Positions 1-12,155 are shown, counted from the stretch's first letter. The stretch: 64,000 nt of DNA from Cristatella mucedo (GCA_009760855.2 WPIO01000098.1:1191501-1255500); one strand, 5' to 3'. Notes: generated from the sequence alone by a model not told the origin. Numbers and translations are program-made.

Positions 1-1602
1 AAATGCATGGTCTCCAAAGGATTTGAGGTTTGTATGGGGTTTTGGTAAACAGTTAACTTCCGAAAAACGGGTGGTACGATGCTTGGTTTGGATGAGGAGT
101 AGATCTGATAGGTAGGCTCCAGCCAAAGAATTGAAGGAACCTAAAAGTGAGCAACGAAACCTTGAAGTCGATCCGTTCCTTGACTGGTAGCCAACGCAGG
201 TCGGCGAGAAACGGTGCGATGTGGCAACTGTGAAGCTATCAACAGACAAGCATAGCTGCAGAGTAATGCACCAGCTGTAAGCACCTGATTGCACATGACG
301 GTAGGCAGGCAAGCAGAGACTTGCAGCAGTCAAGGCACGATGTCACAAATGCATGAATCAACTTTAATGCTTTATCCTTATCTAAACAAGCCCGATTTTT
401 AGTAATGTTACATATCTGAAAATAAGCATACCTGACTGTGGGGCTGATGTGGTCGTTTAAAGAGAGGTCACTTTGGAACATGACTCCCAGATTTTATGCA
501 GACTCAACAGCACCTATGGGGACACGGCCACTTTTTAGGGTTAGCCTTCCCATTTTCTGAATCGCAGTGGGTTTACCCATAACTAGTCAGTTAGTTTTAT
601 CATAACTTAGTTTAGGAGAATGTATCCCATAAATGTGCGGATATAATCAATGCATGCAGCAAGGGAGTTTAAAGAATTCGAGATGCTCGAAGGCTGGGTG
701 GGATATAATAAAAGGTGCAACTGTGTGTCATCTGCATTGAAGTGAAAGTCACAAAAGTGGTAGCCTAGATTTTGCTTGGCAATCACATTGGAAAGAGGGA
801 GAATATAAACCGTGAAAATAACCGCACCAAGCAGGAAGCCCTGAGGTACCCGATACTGCAGAGTTTCTCGGATGATCTGGGTTCATTCACGTCAAAACTG
901 TGGAGTCTCCCGCTGAGATAGGACTTGAACCATTGCCGAGCGGTATCAGTGATCCCCAGGCAAGATGAGAGGTGCTGTAGAAGAACTTGGTTGTCAATAG
1001 TATCAAAAGCTGCCGAAAGACCAAGAAAAACATGCAGAGAGACTCATGTCTGCATGACTAAGTAAGTCGTTGTACAACCCAAGCGATGCTGGTTCTGTAA
1101 AGTGATTATCTCTAAAAGCCAGACTTGAACTTACAAGCAAGGTTTCAAGTTTCATAATGAGTTCAGCTAGTCTGCCCCGACTCATTCTAGTGTCTTTGAT
1201 GTAAATGATAGAAATGAGACTGCGCAGGTATTTCCTCAAGTTCTCTTAGTCTAGTGTCGCTTTTTTGAGAAGTAACATGGCTACAGGTTTTTCGAAAGGT
1301 TCCGGGACGTGACCTGAGGCTAATGACATTATTGAAGTTAGTTATGTATAGCAGCAGCAGATCAATGCAGCGTAGGAGCAGGACAGTGTGAACAGAGGCC
1401 ACACAAATCGTTGTCTTTTTCTATTGGGATATGAACTTCTGGTCGAGATCACTGCTGACCTGCTTATATCAAGGGACAACATTCTAGGGGTACCATTCTA
1501 GGGGTACCATGCTACCATCGCAGGGACTAACTTCCAGATCTTCTCTATCTTCTGGACAAAGAATCGAGAGAAGCAATCAGCTAGATCATCACAAGGATCA
1601 TG
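1..1602 (-). mobile_element. LINE-A (L2/CR1-like) fragment, RT region to 3' part
   Basis: On the minus strand, translated pieces match the LINE-A reverse transcriptase at 51976-52985. They include a degenerate catalytic box (ADDTQLH, with the preceding Tyr changed to Asn), the GVPQG-type turn near 840, and the C-terminal LQLVHYSAA segment. Several stops and frameshifts are present. The 3' end is cut by the window edge, and the 5' side ends where a 22-bp tandem repeat begins. Confidence 0.85.
1481..1508 (+). repeat. Two 14-bp tandem units
   Basis: The unit attctaggggtacc occurs twice in a row inside the LINE-A fragment. Confidence 0.8.
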
Positions 1603-1701
1603 AAAAATGGTACAAAGTGCTACTAAAAATGGTACAAAGTGCTACTAAAAATGGTACAAAGTGCTACTAAAAATGGTACAAAGTGCTACTAAAGTGCTAC
1701 C
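1603..1701 (+). repeat. 22-bp minisatellite, four identical units plus a partial
   Basis: The unit aaaaatggtacaaagtgcta+ct is repeated four times without change from 1603 to 1690, followed by a partial unit. It sits at the 5' break of the LINE-A fragment. Confidence 0.95.
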
Positions 1702-2539
1702 TGAATGTGGCAAAACAATACACCTGATCGGTTAATCGGGATAGATAGGCTGGAGCCATAGAAAGACAACTGTGAAGTTGATATGCTACTTGCCACTTGG
1801 GAATCGTCTGCACTCGAGAAGAAAGGTAAGTCTTCAACCTTGATTCCCACTACAAGCTTTAACAGAGCCAGTAGTTATTGGGGTCATTTAAATGCCAGCA
1901 CGATAATTAGCAATAAATCGTTGCTAACTGCTGTAATAAGATTAGTGCGGTCCCAGTTAGTAGCTTAGGGTGGGAGTGAGAGAATAGGGCTTAACTCAAT
2001 AACAAATGGTGAACGCAATGAAAGACATATGAGGCGGCCAGATTTTAATGCGCTATTGCGAAAGACCGATGTAACATTTCAAGAAAAACAATATCAGCCA
2101 TGTTTAACTTGCTACCGTACCTAAAGGGAAGCCAGCCAAGTAATTAAACCGTGCCTGACTTTTTGGGATTTGAAATCGTAAAGTAAAGGTTAGCTGGCTG
2201 AACAGTTTCATTTATTAAGCGACAGAACAGCCTTAGCGGTATTGACTCATGCGTGCGTAAGGCTATAAATGGCTGCCAGCCTAAGGACTTGAATAATCAA
2301 TCTGGACTGTGGCACACGAAAACCCTAAACGTAGGGTCAAACACAAAAGCAGGAAGAAATGTGTTGCTGCAGACTCTGCATACCTGCCACTGCACTTAGG
2401 GACCTCACGTTAACCATCTGTAAAGGTAACTAACCGTTTACACAGATCCCTAGAAATAGGACGGGGATTAAGTTTGCTTAGGCTTAGTGCATCCTGGCCA
2501 ATACAATATCGGTTTCTTTACTTTTTTTTAAATAAGGTG
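1702..2539. other. No recognisable feature
   Basis: No long open frame, splice-bounded exon or repeat match to other parts of the window was seen here. Confidence 0.5.
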
Positions 2540-2665
2540 CTGAAATGCAAAAGCTAAGGTCGTGGGCTCGACCTCTAAGGCATATGTAAAGAACCTGAAT
2601 AAAGATTAAGTTCTCTTGCGGCGCTATAAAAATGAATTATATATATACATATATGTATGTAAAAA
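2540..2665 (+). mobile_element. SINE, tRNA-derived, 5'-degraded
   Basis: The body ggtcgtgggctcgacc and the 3' hairpin gattaagttctcttgcggcg are shared with the other SINEs in the window. A short AT-rich tail with tatata follows. Confidence 0.7.
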
Positions 2666-3275
2666 TTACGGCCTAGCTAATATAGCAAGGCTAAGGCAAG
2701 CAATATTGTTGTTAAAAGCTCGCCTACGAAGTTCACAGCTTCAGCTACCAGATGGCTTCATTGGAAAGTACCTGTCGATAGTAGGCAGCTTCACTTAGTA
2801 CAGTCCTTTCAGAACATTTGCCATGCTAGACATAACCAAAATTATGGTTTCTACAGTTAACTTTTGGCCCTTGATAGCAATGCCACTCCAACCTTCGGAG
2901 CGGCCTCCCAATGCGGCAGCACGGCCGGCCTCCGAGCATTTTAGCTAAAAGACGAAGCACATATGTGTGACAAAAAAAGTCCGACCAACATGGCACGAGC
3001 ACTCACTACTTGGGTGAAACTATGTTGCACTGATGAATGAAGCTGTCGTGACCAACCAAGCCATACAACTTGACGTTACAACGGCTTGCACGGTAATACC
3101 GGATCAGATAATAACCATTGAGCTCCGACAGAGGTACAAATTCTAAATGCCTTACTTTGCTTTCGTCTTAGAGATTGCACGTGCTCCGAAAATATCGGAT
3201 GGATTCCCTGAACTCATTGAGTGCTATTGAATGTAGACGGTGACAGTAGCAATAGAAAAGCCTTCCAATTTAGCA
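2666..3275. other. No recognisable feature
   Basis: A mixed-composition stretch with no supported gene or repeat. Confidence 0.5.
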
Positions 3276-3335
3276 TTTGTACTAAGCCTAGAAAGAGATT
3301 TTATTCTCTTAGTGATCTACATTACTTGAATTGTT
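3276..3335 (+). mobile_element. SINE/LINE-A type 3' tail, isolated
   Basis: The stretch cctagaaagagattttattc followed by tcttagtg resembles the hairpin-forming 3' end of the SINEs, without a visible tRNA-like head. Confidence 0.5.
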
Positions 3336-3750
3336 GAAAAAAGCATCGTTGTAAAGAGTATTGCGACGTGGGAAACCTTTTTAGATAAGTGCATGCTAGG
3401 TAGCTTGACATATTTTGGGTTTACTTGCATGGCAGATAAGAGGTTTCGCATTGCTACGCTATAGACTTACAGTTACTTGCTTAGATTGATGGCCTAGGCC
3501 AATAGTTAATGCGTATTAAATAAGGTTTAGGGGTTAGCTACCAGCGCTCTGTCAGATTAGATTGTATGTCTTTGAAGATAAGTGGTTAGTCAGGTTAATA
3601 GTTTAGGGCTATAATAGCGATTGCCTGCACGAGGACTGGGTTTTATTATTAGAAGAGGATGGGGATAGACTGCCCAAACTAGTTAAATAGGTGGAGCTCT
3701 AGTACATAGAAATTTAGAGTAGCGAACAAGTCATGAGGATAAGTAAGCCA
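3336..3750. other. No recognisable feature
   Basis: No exon, repeat match or RNA gene was seen between the tail fragment and the proline-rich minus-strand stretch. Confidence 0.5.
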
Positions 3751-3967
3751 GTTCATGTCATCCGTATTAGTGCGCCTCGTTGATTATAAATATGACACTC
3801 TTCTGCTGAAATATTACTGCAAGCATGAATGGAAGTGGCGGTGGAGGGGGTGGTGGCGACCGAGGAGGCAAACCAGCTTGAGATGGCAGAGGCAGCCGTG
3901 GCATGGCAACTGGTGCGGACTGAAACACAAGGTCTGAAACGACCGAGCATGCAAAGTCACAAACCGC

Positions 3968-4250
3968 AGTCACTTACCGTCGATCAGCTTTGAGCGTCGG
4001 GATAAAGCGACAGCACAGTGTCCATGGCAAACTATCAGTGGTCTGCACATGTACCTGGCGTTCGAAAACCACAGCTGCCCACGATATCCGGCTCTAAGCA
4101 GCCAGCCTGGTAGATGGCACAGTCGCCACTGCTGTAACTCCATGCAAGCCCGATATCTGCTCCTCAGCTTGAGCAGGTGCAACTCTAGCTGACCGATCCC
4201 GTTAATGGCCTTCATTTTTTCAGTTGCTTTTCCACGAGATGCTGTCATTG
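3968..4250 (-). CDS. Possible exon region, unknown product
   Basis: The minus strand is open for 157 codons from 4443 to 3970, ending just past a consensus donor (gacg|gtaagt, at about 3979). A second possible donor (ccag|gtacat) lies near 4050. Another frame between them encodes a Cys-containing stretch (YSSGDCAIYQAGCLEPD). Downstream, 3967-3767 is proline-rich. The signals conflict, so no gene model is proposed. Confidence 0.2.
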
Positions 4251-4449
4251 TGGAGTCATGGCAGGCCGGGAAAGTCGAAAGAAAAGAAGTTGCCCTAATT
4301 GCTGCTTGGCATACGAAATTGCTCGATTCAGGCACGGTTGCTGACGATACGATAAGGTGACTATAGCTGTTCTTCATGCTTGCCAAGTGAAGTGGTCGAC
4401 ATGCGATTTCATCATTAGGAAAATAAGAGTTTAAGTGCTGCAATACAGC

Positions 4450-5430
4450 TTGGACACCACAACAGAAAACTGGCTATCCAGAGTTAAAGCAGTGGTGGCA
4501 ACACAATACCAGGGTGTCGGGTGGTACTCATATGACCACAGATCTCTTGGCCAACTCCACTTATGCTTTCAAAAGTCCTTCTAAAACTTCACGCGGCCAT
4601 AACCGGTTGCTAAAAGTGAGAGAGGTAGCCAGAACTGAATCATATACAGCTGCAACGTAGCGCTATAGTAATGTTTCAAGTATCGCCAATGCATTTTTCT
4701 ATCAAGAGAAATTTTTAATGCTGCTACACAAGAATCGACACACCATAGACAAATACACAGTGCTTTATGGAGACCACGGTTACTATAACCTTACATCAGA
4801 TAGTATGCACACGGAAGTTATGGCAATGGTTTTGTCTGCCACATTGGATGTGTCATGCCTAAATATCACGTGGTTATTATGGTACAGGCTAAAAGCACAC
4901 ATTGCCTTGGGAAAGCTTAAGTTCAAGCGCTAAGGGCTGCTGTTGCCTTGGCCTTAGCTCTGAGGCATTGCCATTGCCGACTAAGACGCACGGGAAAAAA
5001 ACGCACGTTTCGAGCTGCTGAGATCCTGACAAACACATATTCACTATGCCTAACAAATTTGGATGGTAAGCCGAAGGCCTGTGCTACTCGGCTCCAATTG
5101 TTGAGCACAAAAGTCCGATGGCACAGTGCCTTGCTGTCGGCTGGATTCCTCAAAAGCAGGGCTCAATTAGTAATTTGACAAAATGATCGAAGGGCAGAAA
5201 GTTGGTACAGCAGTCTCGTGCAATCAAGTAAGGATAAAACATTATTATAACCAAGAAATGGTATGAAGCGGTTAATTAAAAAAGCATCTTTTTTTAGTTT
5301 CAAGTTCTAACAGCTGCATGTTGTTTCAAAGTTGTAAGTACTCGTAGCTGAAATTCGCCATCACGAAACAAATAATTGACCATTATAGAAAAGCTGATGA
5401 ACATGCTTCAATACGGCGTCGCACTATTCA
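4450..5430. other. No recognisable feature
   Basis: A plus-strand frame of 76 codons at 4948-5178 lacks recognisable motifs and splice context, so it is not called. Confidence 0.5.
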
Positions 5431-5439
5431 TTATGTTTG

Positions 5440-5760
5440 GCAACAGTAAAGCGTTCTATGAGCCAAGTATATTGAGTGTCTGACAGTTCAATTTGCCGTA
5501 CCAACTCGATTAGACAGTCTGGCAGACATGTTAATGCTCTAATTGAATCAATGGGAGCAGTTCGCTTTAGAGAGTCTGTTGTCGGAAGCTCATCTGTGGC
5601 TTTTGTTTCCTTAGATGGCAATGATGGTACTCCCATTCAAGTCTAGACACTCTTTTGCCTTACTAGAGATAATTAATCTCCATAGCAGTGACATTGCAAG
5701 CACAATCTTTTACCGAGAGTAAATAATAAACGTCGGTTACCTAATTAAAGATGCAATTAA
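5440..5760 (+). repeat. Dispersed repeat, copy 1 (pairs with 48570-48840)
   Basis: It shares ordered blocks with 48570-48840, including tattgagtgtctga, tcgcatctgtggct-like text, and tctccatagca followed by gatattgca-like text. Divergence is considerable. No coding potential is recognised and the type of element is unknown. Confidence 0.7.
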
Positions 5761-5764
5761 GTTG

Positions 5765-5885
5765 CATAGCTCCGTAAGAGAACTTGCGTTATATTCAGGT
5801 TCATCACACATGCAATGAGGCTCGAGCTCACGACCATGGCCAGACCTCGGTCGGGGTAAAAGTTTAATCCACTGGGCCAAATCAG
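5765..5885 (-). mobile_element. SINE, tRNA-derived
   Basis: The reverse complement carries the B-box-like segment gtgagctcgagcctc, then a degenerate copy of the 3' hairpin and tail. Confidence 0.7.
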
Positions 5886-6585
5886 TGCTGATAAAAAGTA
5901 TTATGTCTATCGTTATAACGCTTACGTTTTTTCACAACACAAATCAGAACGACTTAAAATGCTATTTCACATCTGATTGCGTAGTATATTTTAGAGGTGT
6001 GTTACACAGCTCTCAGAATATTCAAATAAAATTGTCAGATTGCTATCGGTTCAAAAATGTTTCGTACTTTGCTTAAGCTTAATTATTTTTACAAAGTTCA
6101 TGGCTCTTTAGTCCACAGTCTCCGTTATTCATAAGTTACGACAAATTGTCAGAATACAAGAGGCTTTAACGAGCATCGCAGAGCCCTAATTTACCCTGGC
6201 CAACATTGTCCTAGGCAATGGCTCCCTTAGCTTGGAATTCAATTCAGCCATGCATGGCATAATACAAGCACGTAGCATCGGATGTTGAAAGTTCATGATG
6301 ATACTAGTCAGGCACCTTTGCATCATATGTTCATAGAGTAAATATAATAATATCAATAGTACATAATGTATAGCTGCCTCGAAACCATTTTCTTTTCATG
6401 ATTTTATAATGCTAGAAAGGAAGCATAATAATAAGCTAATACAATGCAAAATAATATGATAACATGAGCAATAAAATACAGTGTTCGCATTCATATGCCA
6501 ATTAAACACAACTTACATGCATTCAGTAAATATAGTAAGTTGTTACCTTCTTTTAAATGAAGCATCATCAGGAGATGGCTGATGT
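5886..6585. other. AT-rich stretch, no recognisable feature
   Basis: No gene-like signals were seen. Poly-A/T runs are common. Confidence 0.5.
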
Positions 6586-6589
6586 CCAT

Positions 6590-7010
6590 CGATAGTTAAG
6601 TTCCAGGTATTAGGAGCCTATCACCTAATGTCACGGTCTCAAAGGATTCAAAAGTGGTTAGAATCTCAGCTAAAAAGTGAATGAGAAGAGCACCACTACG
6701 ATGCCTAGTCTGATTGGAAGTATCTAGGATAGTTAGGTTGGGGGACAAGAAGTAAAGTTAATTGACTAAAAGTGCGTAACGAAACCTTGAAGTCAATAGC
6801 TACTTGATGGGAGGCAAGTGCAGTTCGATGAAAAGTGGTGCAATGTGGTAACGTCAGTGTTGACAAGATACAAGCCAGTTGTTGAAGTTTGGGCTAACTG
6901 TAAGCATCTTGTAGCACAGGCCAGAAGACACGCAATGAATTGAGAGGGCGAAAGAGGTTGTCACAAATGCAGTACCCAGCTTGGCCACAGTATCCTTGCG
7001 AAATCGGCAG
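6590..7010 (-). mobile_element. LINE-A 3' coding fragment, strongly degraded
   Basis: Segments such as cacggtctcaaaggattcaa and the aaaccttgaagtcaat box line up with other LINE-A copies, but indels and stops are frequent. Confidence 0.7.
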
Positions 7011-7229
7011 CATACATGCAATTATGCTAGCTGAAAGTAGGCAGCCTTGACCCACGAGATTTACATAGCTCATGCAATGTTGGATACGATCCTTGACAGA
7101 ACTTATGGCTGCCTGCAACGTCGGCAAGCAAATTAACAATGGCATACTACTGAAGTTTCATACGGGACCAAGTCTTAATATACTGATTCGTGTCGGCAGG
7201 TCTGCTGCATAGAGGCTGGGTTGGTTTAG

Positions 7230-7440
7230 AGCTTAATAACAATAATAATATTAATCGTACACGTGATAAAAATCCTCAGATAGCACTATCTATTTTTATG
7301 CACTTGACATATGCTTTAAAGGAAACAAAATATAACGGTGACTGGTATCATGCTTGCTAAACAACATAAATAGCATGGTAAGGTGTGAAATGTACAGGGT
7401 CAGCCAGCAAGTGCGGTTAGTGGCAGCCTGCACACGCTTG
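7230..7440 (-). mobile_element. LINE-A 3' terminus, degraded
   Basis: It begins with an aataataatatt tail and follows the LINE-A 3' end through tcatgcttgctaaacaacat and acagggtcag. Confidence 0.7.
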
Positions 7441-8160
7441 GGGCTGAGAAATTTCCGAAGTCAGAAACTGCCGGCCTTATTTGATCTGCTTTGCCTAGTG
7501 TAATCGACAGCAACTGACTGATAGCCTAACGATTTAAGTAATGAGTAAGAACCACTAAAGAAAAATAATTGCTAGAAGGAGAAATTCTGCACTACTGAAA
7601 GTAATGCAGTGCAGTACTGAAAGTAGTTCAGAATAAGCACTGTGGACTTTAGCGTCACACAGAAACACCAATAATGCACGCAAGAACAACTAGCGCCATG
7701 ACTGAAGTCAAAACTCGGTAGATTGAAAGTAGCTAAGAACCAGTAACCTAAACTGAGGTACGTTATACCTTAGTCTTACATTCGTTGATGTAATAAATGG
7801 GCGTCTGGCAGACAGTAGCATTTTGAAATCACCGAGATTTGCACATGGTCGGCGACTGCCAGCCATGTCGGCTTGTGAATCATGGACGAATTATTGGTCG
7901 AAGCTGCGTCCTATCAGCTGTAACTGCAACCACGTGAAATGTAAAATGCGAAAGCCTGAGGCCATACTTCACCAAAACGATGTGCTGTAGAAACTAAAAT
8001 TAATTACACTAGCATATAATTCACAGTCAGGAAGAGGATGCATCTTGGTTCAATGGGCTTTATTGCTTGCTTACAATACTGGAACTGAGGAGAAAAGTTA
8101 GCACCATAAATGTAAAGAATGATGCGCTTGGAAATTTATTAGATCACACACAACTCAACT
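7441..8160. other. No recognisable feature
   Basis: No supported exon, RNA gene or repeat match was seen. Confidence 0.5.
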
Positions 8161-8181
8161 ATTCAACGTAATAGATTAAAT

Positions 8182-8374
8182 CAGTGGTTCTTAACCTTTT
8201 GGTTGTGACCCCTTTGGGGGGGGGGTCGAACGACCGTTTCCCATGGGTCACTGGAGACAATCGGAAAACAAGCATTTCCACATTTTACACACAATACAAA
8301 TTATGGTTAGGGGTCGCCCCAACATGAGGAACTGTATTAAAGAGTCGCAGCATTAGGAAGGTAGAGAACCACTG
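8182..8374 (+). mobile_element. hAT-type MITE resembling SPIN (non-autonomous)
   Basis: This 193-bp element is bounded by inverted ends, cagtggttcttaacct and agagaaccactg. Its interior has gtcgaacgacc, acaatcggaaaaca, ttatggttaggggtcg, aacatgaggaactgtattaa and gcagcattaggaaggt, all of which match my memory of the SPIN family of hAT transposons. It encodes no transposase. A run of ten G lies near the left end. The 8-bp flanks (gattaaat and gcccacat) agree at only four positions, so the target duplication is eroded or not exact. Confidence 0.82.
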
Positions 8375-9814
8375 GCCCACATGATTATACATACCATATC
8401 AAAGAAGATGGGCCATTTCGCTGCTAACAGCACTGAATATTCATGGATCATGCACCTATGGGTAGGTCTGATTCCTTCTTGCCCAAACACCAGGTGCATC
8501 AGGAAGCACTTTTGGCAAGCAGCATAACCTTAAGTACTTGATCTTAGCCAGTGACTATGGAGTAGGTCCCTGGCATCTTGCTTCCCTAAAGGAACAGGAT
8601 ACGACTTATCTGGATACTCAATTAAAACTGAACGACTCAGGTCGTTGTTCAATAAAAAGAATCGTCTTTGACTGTTAATCGGTTAATTTGTTGGTTATGA
8701 CGTTTTCAATTCACAGCAGCACCTAAGCAGTGGAAGGCTGAGCAGGAAGCAGCTAACATTGAGGAATAGATCAAAACAAGGTCGACGCAGTACGTACTCG
8801 CGAAATATCGTTTAATTGGCAGTAAATACCCGTGAATATTCTGCTCAACGCACCTGCATTACCTCTGCCTTCAAGTATTAGGTAGTGGCCAATCACTTCC
8901 ACCGGCTGCTGTACAATAACCGTCTCAGCTCCGAGTCTCGAGTTGCTGCTGCCTCACGATAGTGTCATACTGCAAGGTGAACAAGCGTTAAAGCCGATAA
9001 CAGGTCTTTTGTCATGCAAAGATATCTTCTGACTGCATGCAAAGTATGGCCTCGACTTTACGAAAGTCAGTTTTTCACCAAGTCATAGCTGTTTTCTAGT
9101 TTAGTGTCTTAAACGGAACCTTATGGGGCTTCATCCAATGCAGTTTGTGCTATTACCAGCATTTACAAGGCTATAGCAAAGGAAGACGCTTAGAAAATGT
9201 CAAGAATGTCAGGGGTATTATTTGCCCATTCCACTCGTTAATAATCTCACTAACTTCACCTGCGTTATAAGCCCTCTGTTCTCCGCAGAGCCAAGCACGG
9301 CAAGGTATTGGCTGCAGCCTATGCTTGCCCGACTCTCGTGCTTGTTCCCATGCACCTCTGCTCCTTGTGCTTCCGTATCCTTTGTGGTGGTGGCTTCAGG
9401 CATCATTATGGCCAGTTCTCAGATGAAAGGCTGCCACACGTTCTGGTATGCAGCCACCAAGCTGCCTCTGCAGAGCAATCATAACCATGAGCTGGAAGTT
9501 CTGCCACATTATTCACAAGCTCCTAAGTTACTACCGCCCACGTGAGCTACACTCAGTGCTAGCCGCCCCGCCACGTGTATTTAATGTCGGAGCGTCGTAC
9601 AGAACAAGTCATCGCCCTTGAATCTCTATGTCCCTCGTGCTTGCGTTTCGCGTGACGCCTCAGCGAATGCGGCCTTCTCGTTACCGATTCTTCACCACTC
9701 GATGCAGCACAAATCTGTTTTGACCCACCATGGCCACCGTTGGGTTAGCATTAAATGAATTCCAACCCTAGTTGAGGCCTGGAATCAAAGTACTCACCTT
9801 TTCCGACAGATATC

Positions 9815-9895
9815 ACTGGTTCGAGTCCCTCGGCATATTAAAGCGCCTAGATAGAGATTTACTGATTTTAGTGCACCTAAAACGGTCATAAATAA
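9815..9895 (+). mobile_element. SINE, tRNA-derived, partial
   Basis: The B-box-like text tggttcgagtccctcggcat is followed by aaagcgcctagatagagatt and an aataata tail. It abuts a LINE-A 3' end in the opposite orientation. Confidence 0.7.
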
Positions 9896-9899
9896 TAAT

Positions 9900-10690
9900 A
9901 AAACACATAGTAAAGCGCCTTAGAGAACACAATCTTTTCCTAGGCTCTTTACTGTTGCTGGAAATAAAGCATGATTGAATGGTTAGTACTAGCAATCTCA
10001 ATACAAAAACATGAATACTGTGATTAGGGGTGACATGCACATGATCAGCATGCAAGTTCGGTAAGAGGTAGCATGCATAATTTCAACACTCATAAGTACG
10101 TAAAGAAAAAATCACACGGACTCACTAAATAAATATAAATAATAAATAAAATAAATAGGTGCGTTTTAAATATCTATTTAAATGTGGATAAGTGGGGGAT
10201 TTCATGACAGAAGTCGGCAGTAAGCTCAAAATTTTGTGAACATGTAAACTAAAAGATTTGAGGTTTGTACGAGGTATAGGTAAACAGTTATATTGCCAAA
10301 AGTGGGTGGAACGATTATTAGCCCGGTTGCAAAGTAGATCTGATAGGTAGGGCGGAGCCGAACAATGAAGGGAACTGAAAGCGAGTGACAAAACCTGAAG
10401 TCGATACATTGCTTGACGGGTGGCCAGTGCAGATCGGCCAGAAGTGGCGTGACGTGGCAACTGCATGGCTCACAACAGGCAAGCGTAGCTGCTGAGTTTT
10501 GCACCGGCTGCTGGTGCTTGATTGCACAGGCCGGTATAAAAGCAAGTGGTGAGTTACAGAAGTCACGACGGGATGTCCCACCTGTATGGACCAACTTAGA
10601 TGTGGTATTTCTTTTATAAACAAGCCCAAGTTTTAGCAATAATATGTAGCTTAGAGTAGGCAGACTTAATTGTGGAGGAGATAATGAATT
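9900..10690 (-). mobile_element. LINE-A 3' fragment
   Basis: The 3' terminus (ATT-rich tail and hairpin) lies at the low-coordinate end. Coding remnants on the minus strand include the AACCEPCSCHVTPLLADLHW-type end of the reverse-transcriptase ORF in broken frames. Confidence 0.85.
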
Positions 10691-11439
10691 TTTTTTGTTT
10701 TTCCTGACAAACAATGTCGGTGGTTGCATTGCTTTGCTGTGAGTCGGTAGCTGGCCGGTTGATTAGGGCTTGATTCGTAGCTGGGTTCGTTAGAATTGGC
10801 CCAAGTCTCCTATCTACGGCCAGATGCATACAATTTCGGCGTCAGTGCATACAATTGACTTCCTACCGATAGTAACCGGCATACTTGGCACAGGACCAGT
10901 CCATTTAATGGCCGGCTGCTTGTGCAGTAAGTCCCTGGGTTAGGCGGTGTGGCACCTGATCGTGCAGGCTGTGCATTCTGCAAGTGTCCCACAGCCATGC
11001 CTCGTGGTGTGCGTGCTTGCCAAAGCAGAGCACATGGATGTCACCATAGAGTGGTGGTTGATGGTGTCCAAGTATAGTGGCCCTGATCAGTCAGCTCAAG
11101 CCCTCTTGCCAATGCTTGCAAGCTTCGTCCTCCCTACCTGCGGGCATAAGGACTGCGTGTGGCTGCTAAGGTGGGAGAAAGTGCAAAGGCATGGCACCAT
11201 GTTACAGCAACACGTAAGCAGACATAGTTTCAACAGGCTGGTCATGGCTTACGTGCATTCAGTCAGACCATGACCTCGTCTTCTTTATTTAGCCCAAATC
11301 AACTTCATGCAATATCATGACTGCATGTTTGAAAAGTTAAACAAAAACTGATACTTTTTGGCTTAATCAGCCTAATTTATATTTGTGGTAGAAGAGACTT
11401 GACAGATATCACTGCCTTTAGCAGTGGGAGATACAGGAT

Positions 11440-11580
11440 TGCCTTCCGGTCTAGCGGTTAAGGTGCTTTTCCCGACCAAGGTCTGACTGAGGTCGTGGGC
11501 TCCAGCCCCGAGGCATATGTGAAGCGCCTAAATATAAATTAAGTTCTCTTGGGGCGCTATATAAATTGATCATATTTAAT
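11440..11580 (+). mobile_element. SINE, tRNA-derived, well preserved
   Basis: The head has an A-box-like ggtctagcggttaaggtg and a B-box-like gtcgtgggctccagccc (RNA polymerase III type promoter). The tail has gtgaagcgcctaaatataaa, then ttaagttctcttggggcgct and an AT-rich end. The 3' part matches the LINE-A terminus. Confidence 0.85.
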
Positions 11581-11724
11581 TTATTTTAATTCTGAAGAAC
11601 TCGAAACTCACGAGCCGGGTCCTGAAATGCATGCACCTTGCCTGTGGCTTATGACGAGTGATGCCGTGCAGCTGATGCATCTTCTGCACACATATTTTCC
11701 CCCTCTCCGTCTTAGGCGTTGCAG

Positions 11725-11805
11725 GGACCCTTTCCATACAGCTACGCACTGCTGGACTCCTACTACTTCAAGCTGCTTCTGCAGAGGCTCGGCTGTCGCA
11801 TGAAG
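11725..11805 (+). CDS. Candidate internal exon, unknown product
   Basis: A pyrimidine tract and acceptor (ttaggcgttgcag) precede 27 open codons that end at a gtgagc donor. The translation begins GPFPYSYALLDSYYFK and continues LLLQRLGCRMK. It is phase 0 at both ends and looks coding, but I do not recognise the family. A paralogous segment near 15651-15717 keeps the outline but has lost the acceptor AG and carries changes, so that copy looks dead. Confidence 0.4.
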
Positions 11806-12094
11806 GTGAGCGACCCACCGGCAGCCTGTGCTGGCCGTCTGTGCTGCTTCACCGATTGGCCGATCGGTAACTTGCCGGTAGCACAGGCCGACCAGCCTAC
11901 CATGAAGGCACACGCCGTAGCTCACTGCTATCTCGTGTCGAACGCCTTCGTAGGCCAATGACTACTTTCTAGCACTTGGATGCCAGCCTACCCGTCAGCC
12001 TGCATATCTCAGAGCGCCTGCATTAGCTGAGCTTACAGTTCAGGCAGTGCATGTGCATCTACTATAGCATTTTGATCGTGCTTCCTTTACAGTG

Positions 12095-12155
12095 TATGCA
12101 CGGTGCCTAGAAAGAAGTTTTTTTCTCTGAGAAAGCTATAGAAATGTATTATTTT
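12095..12155 (+). mobile_element. SINE/LINE-A type 3' tail, degraded
   Basis: The stretch gtgcctagaaagaagttttt followed by tctctgagaaagctata is a degenerate hairpin tail. A counterpart lies at 16010-16075 in the duplicated block. Confidence 0.55.

Noticed and set aside
9222-9545. A 107-codon plus-strand frame with a possible upstream acceptor
   Set aside because: There is no recognisable motif, a competing frame looks equally plausible, and it lies in a repeated block.
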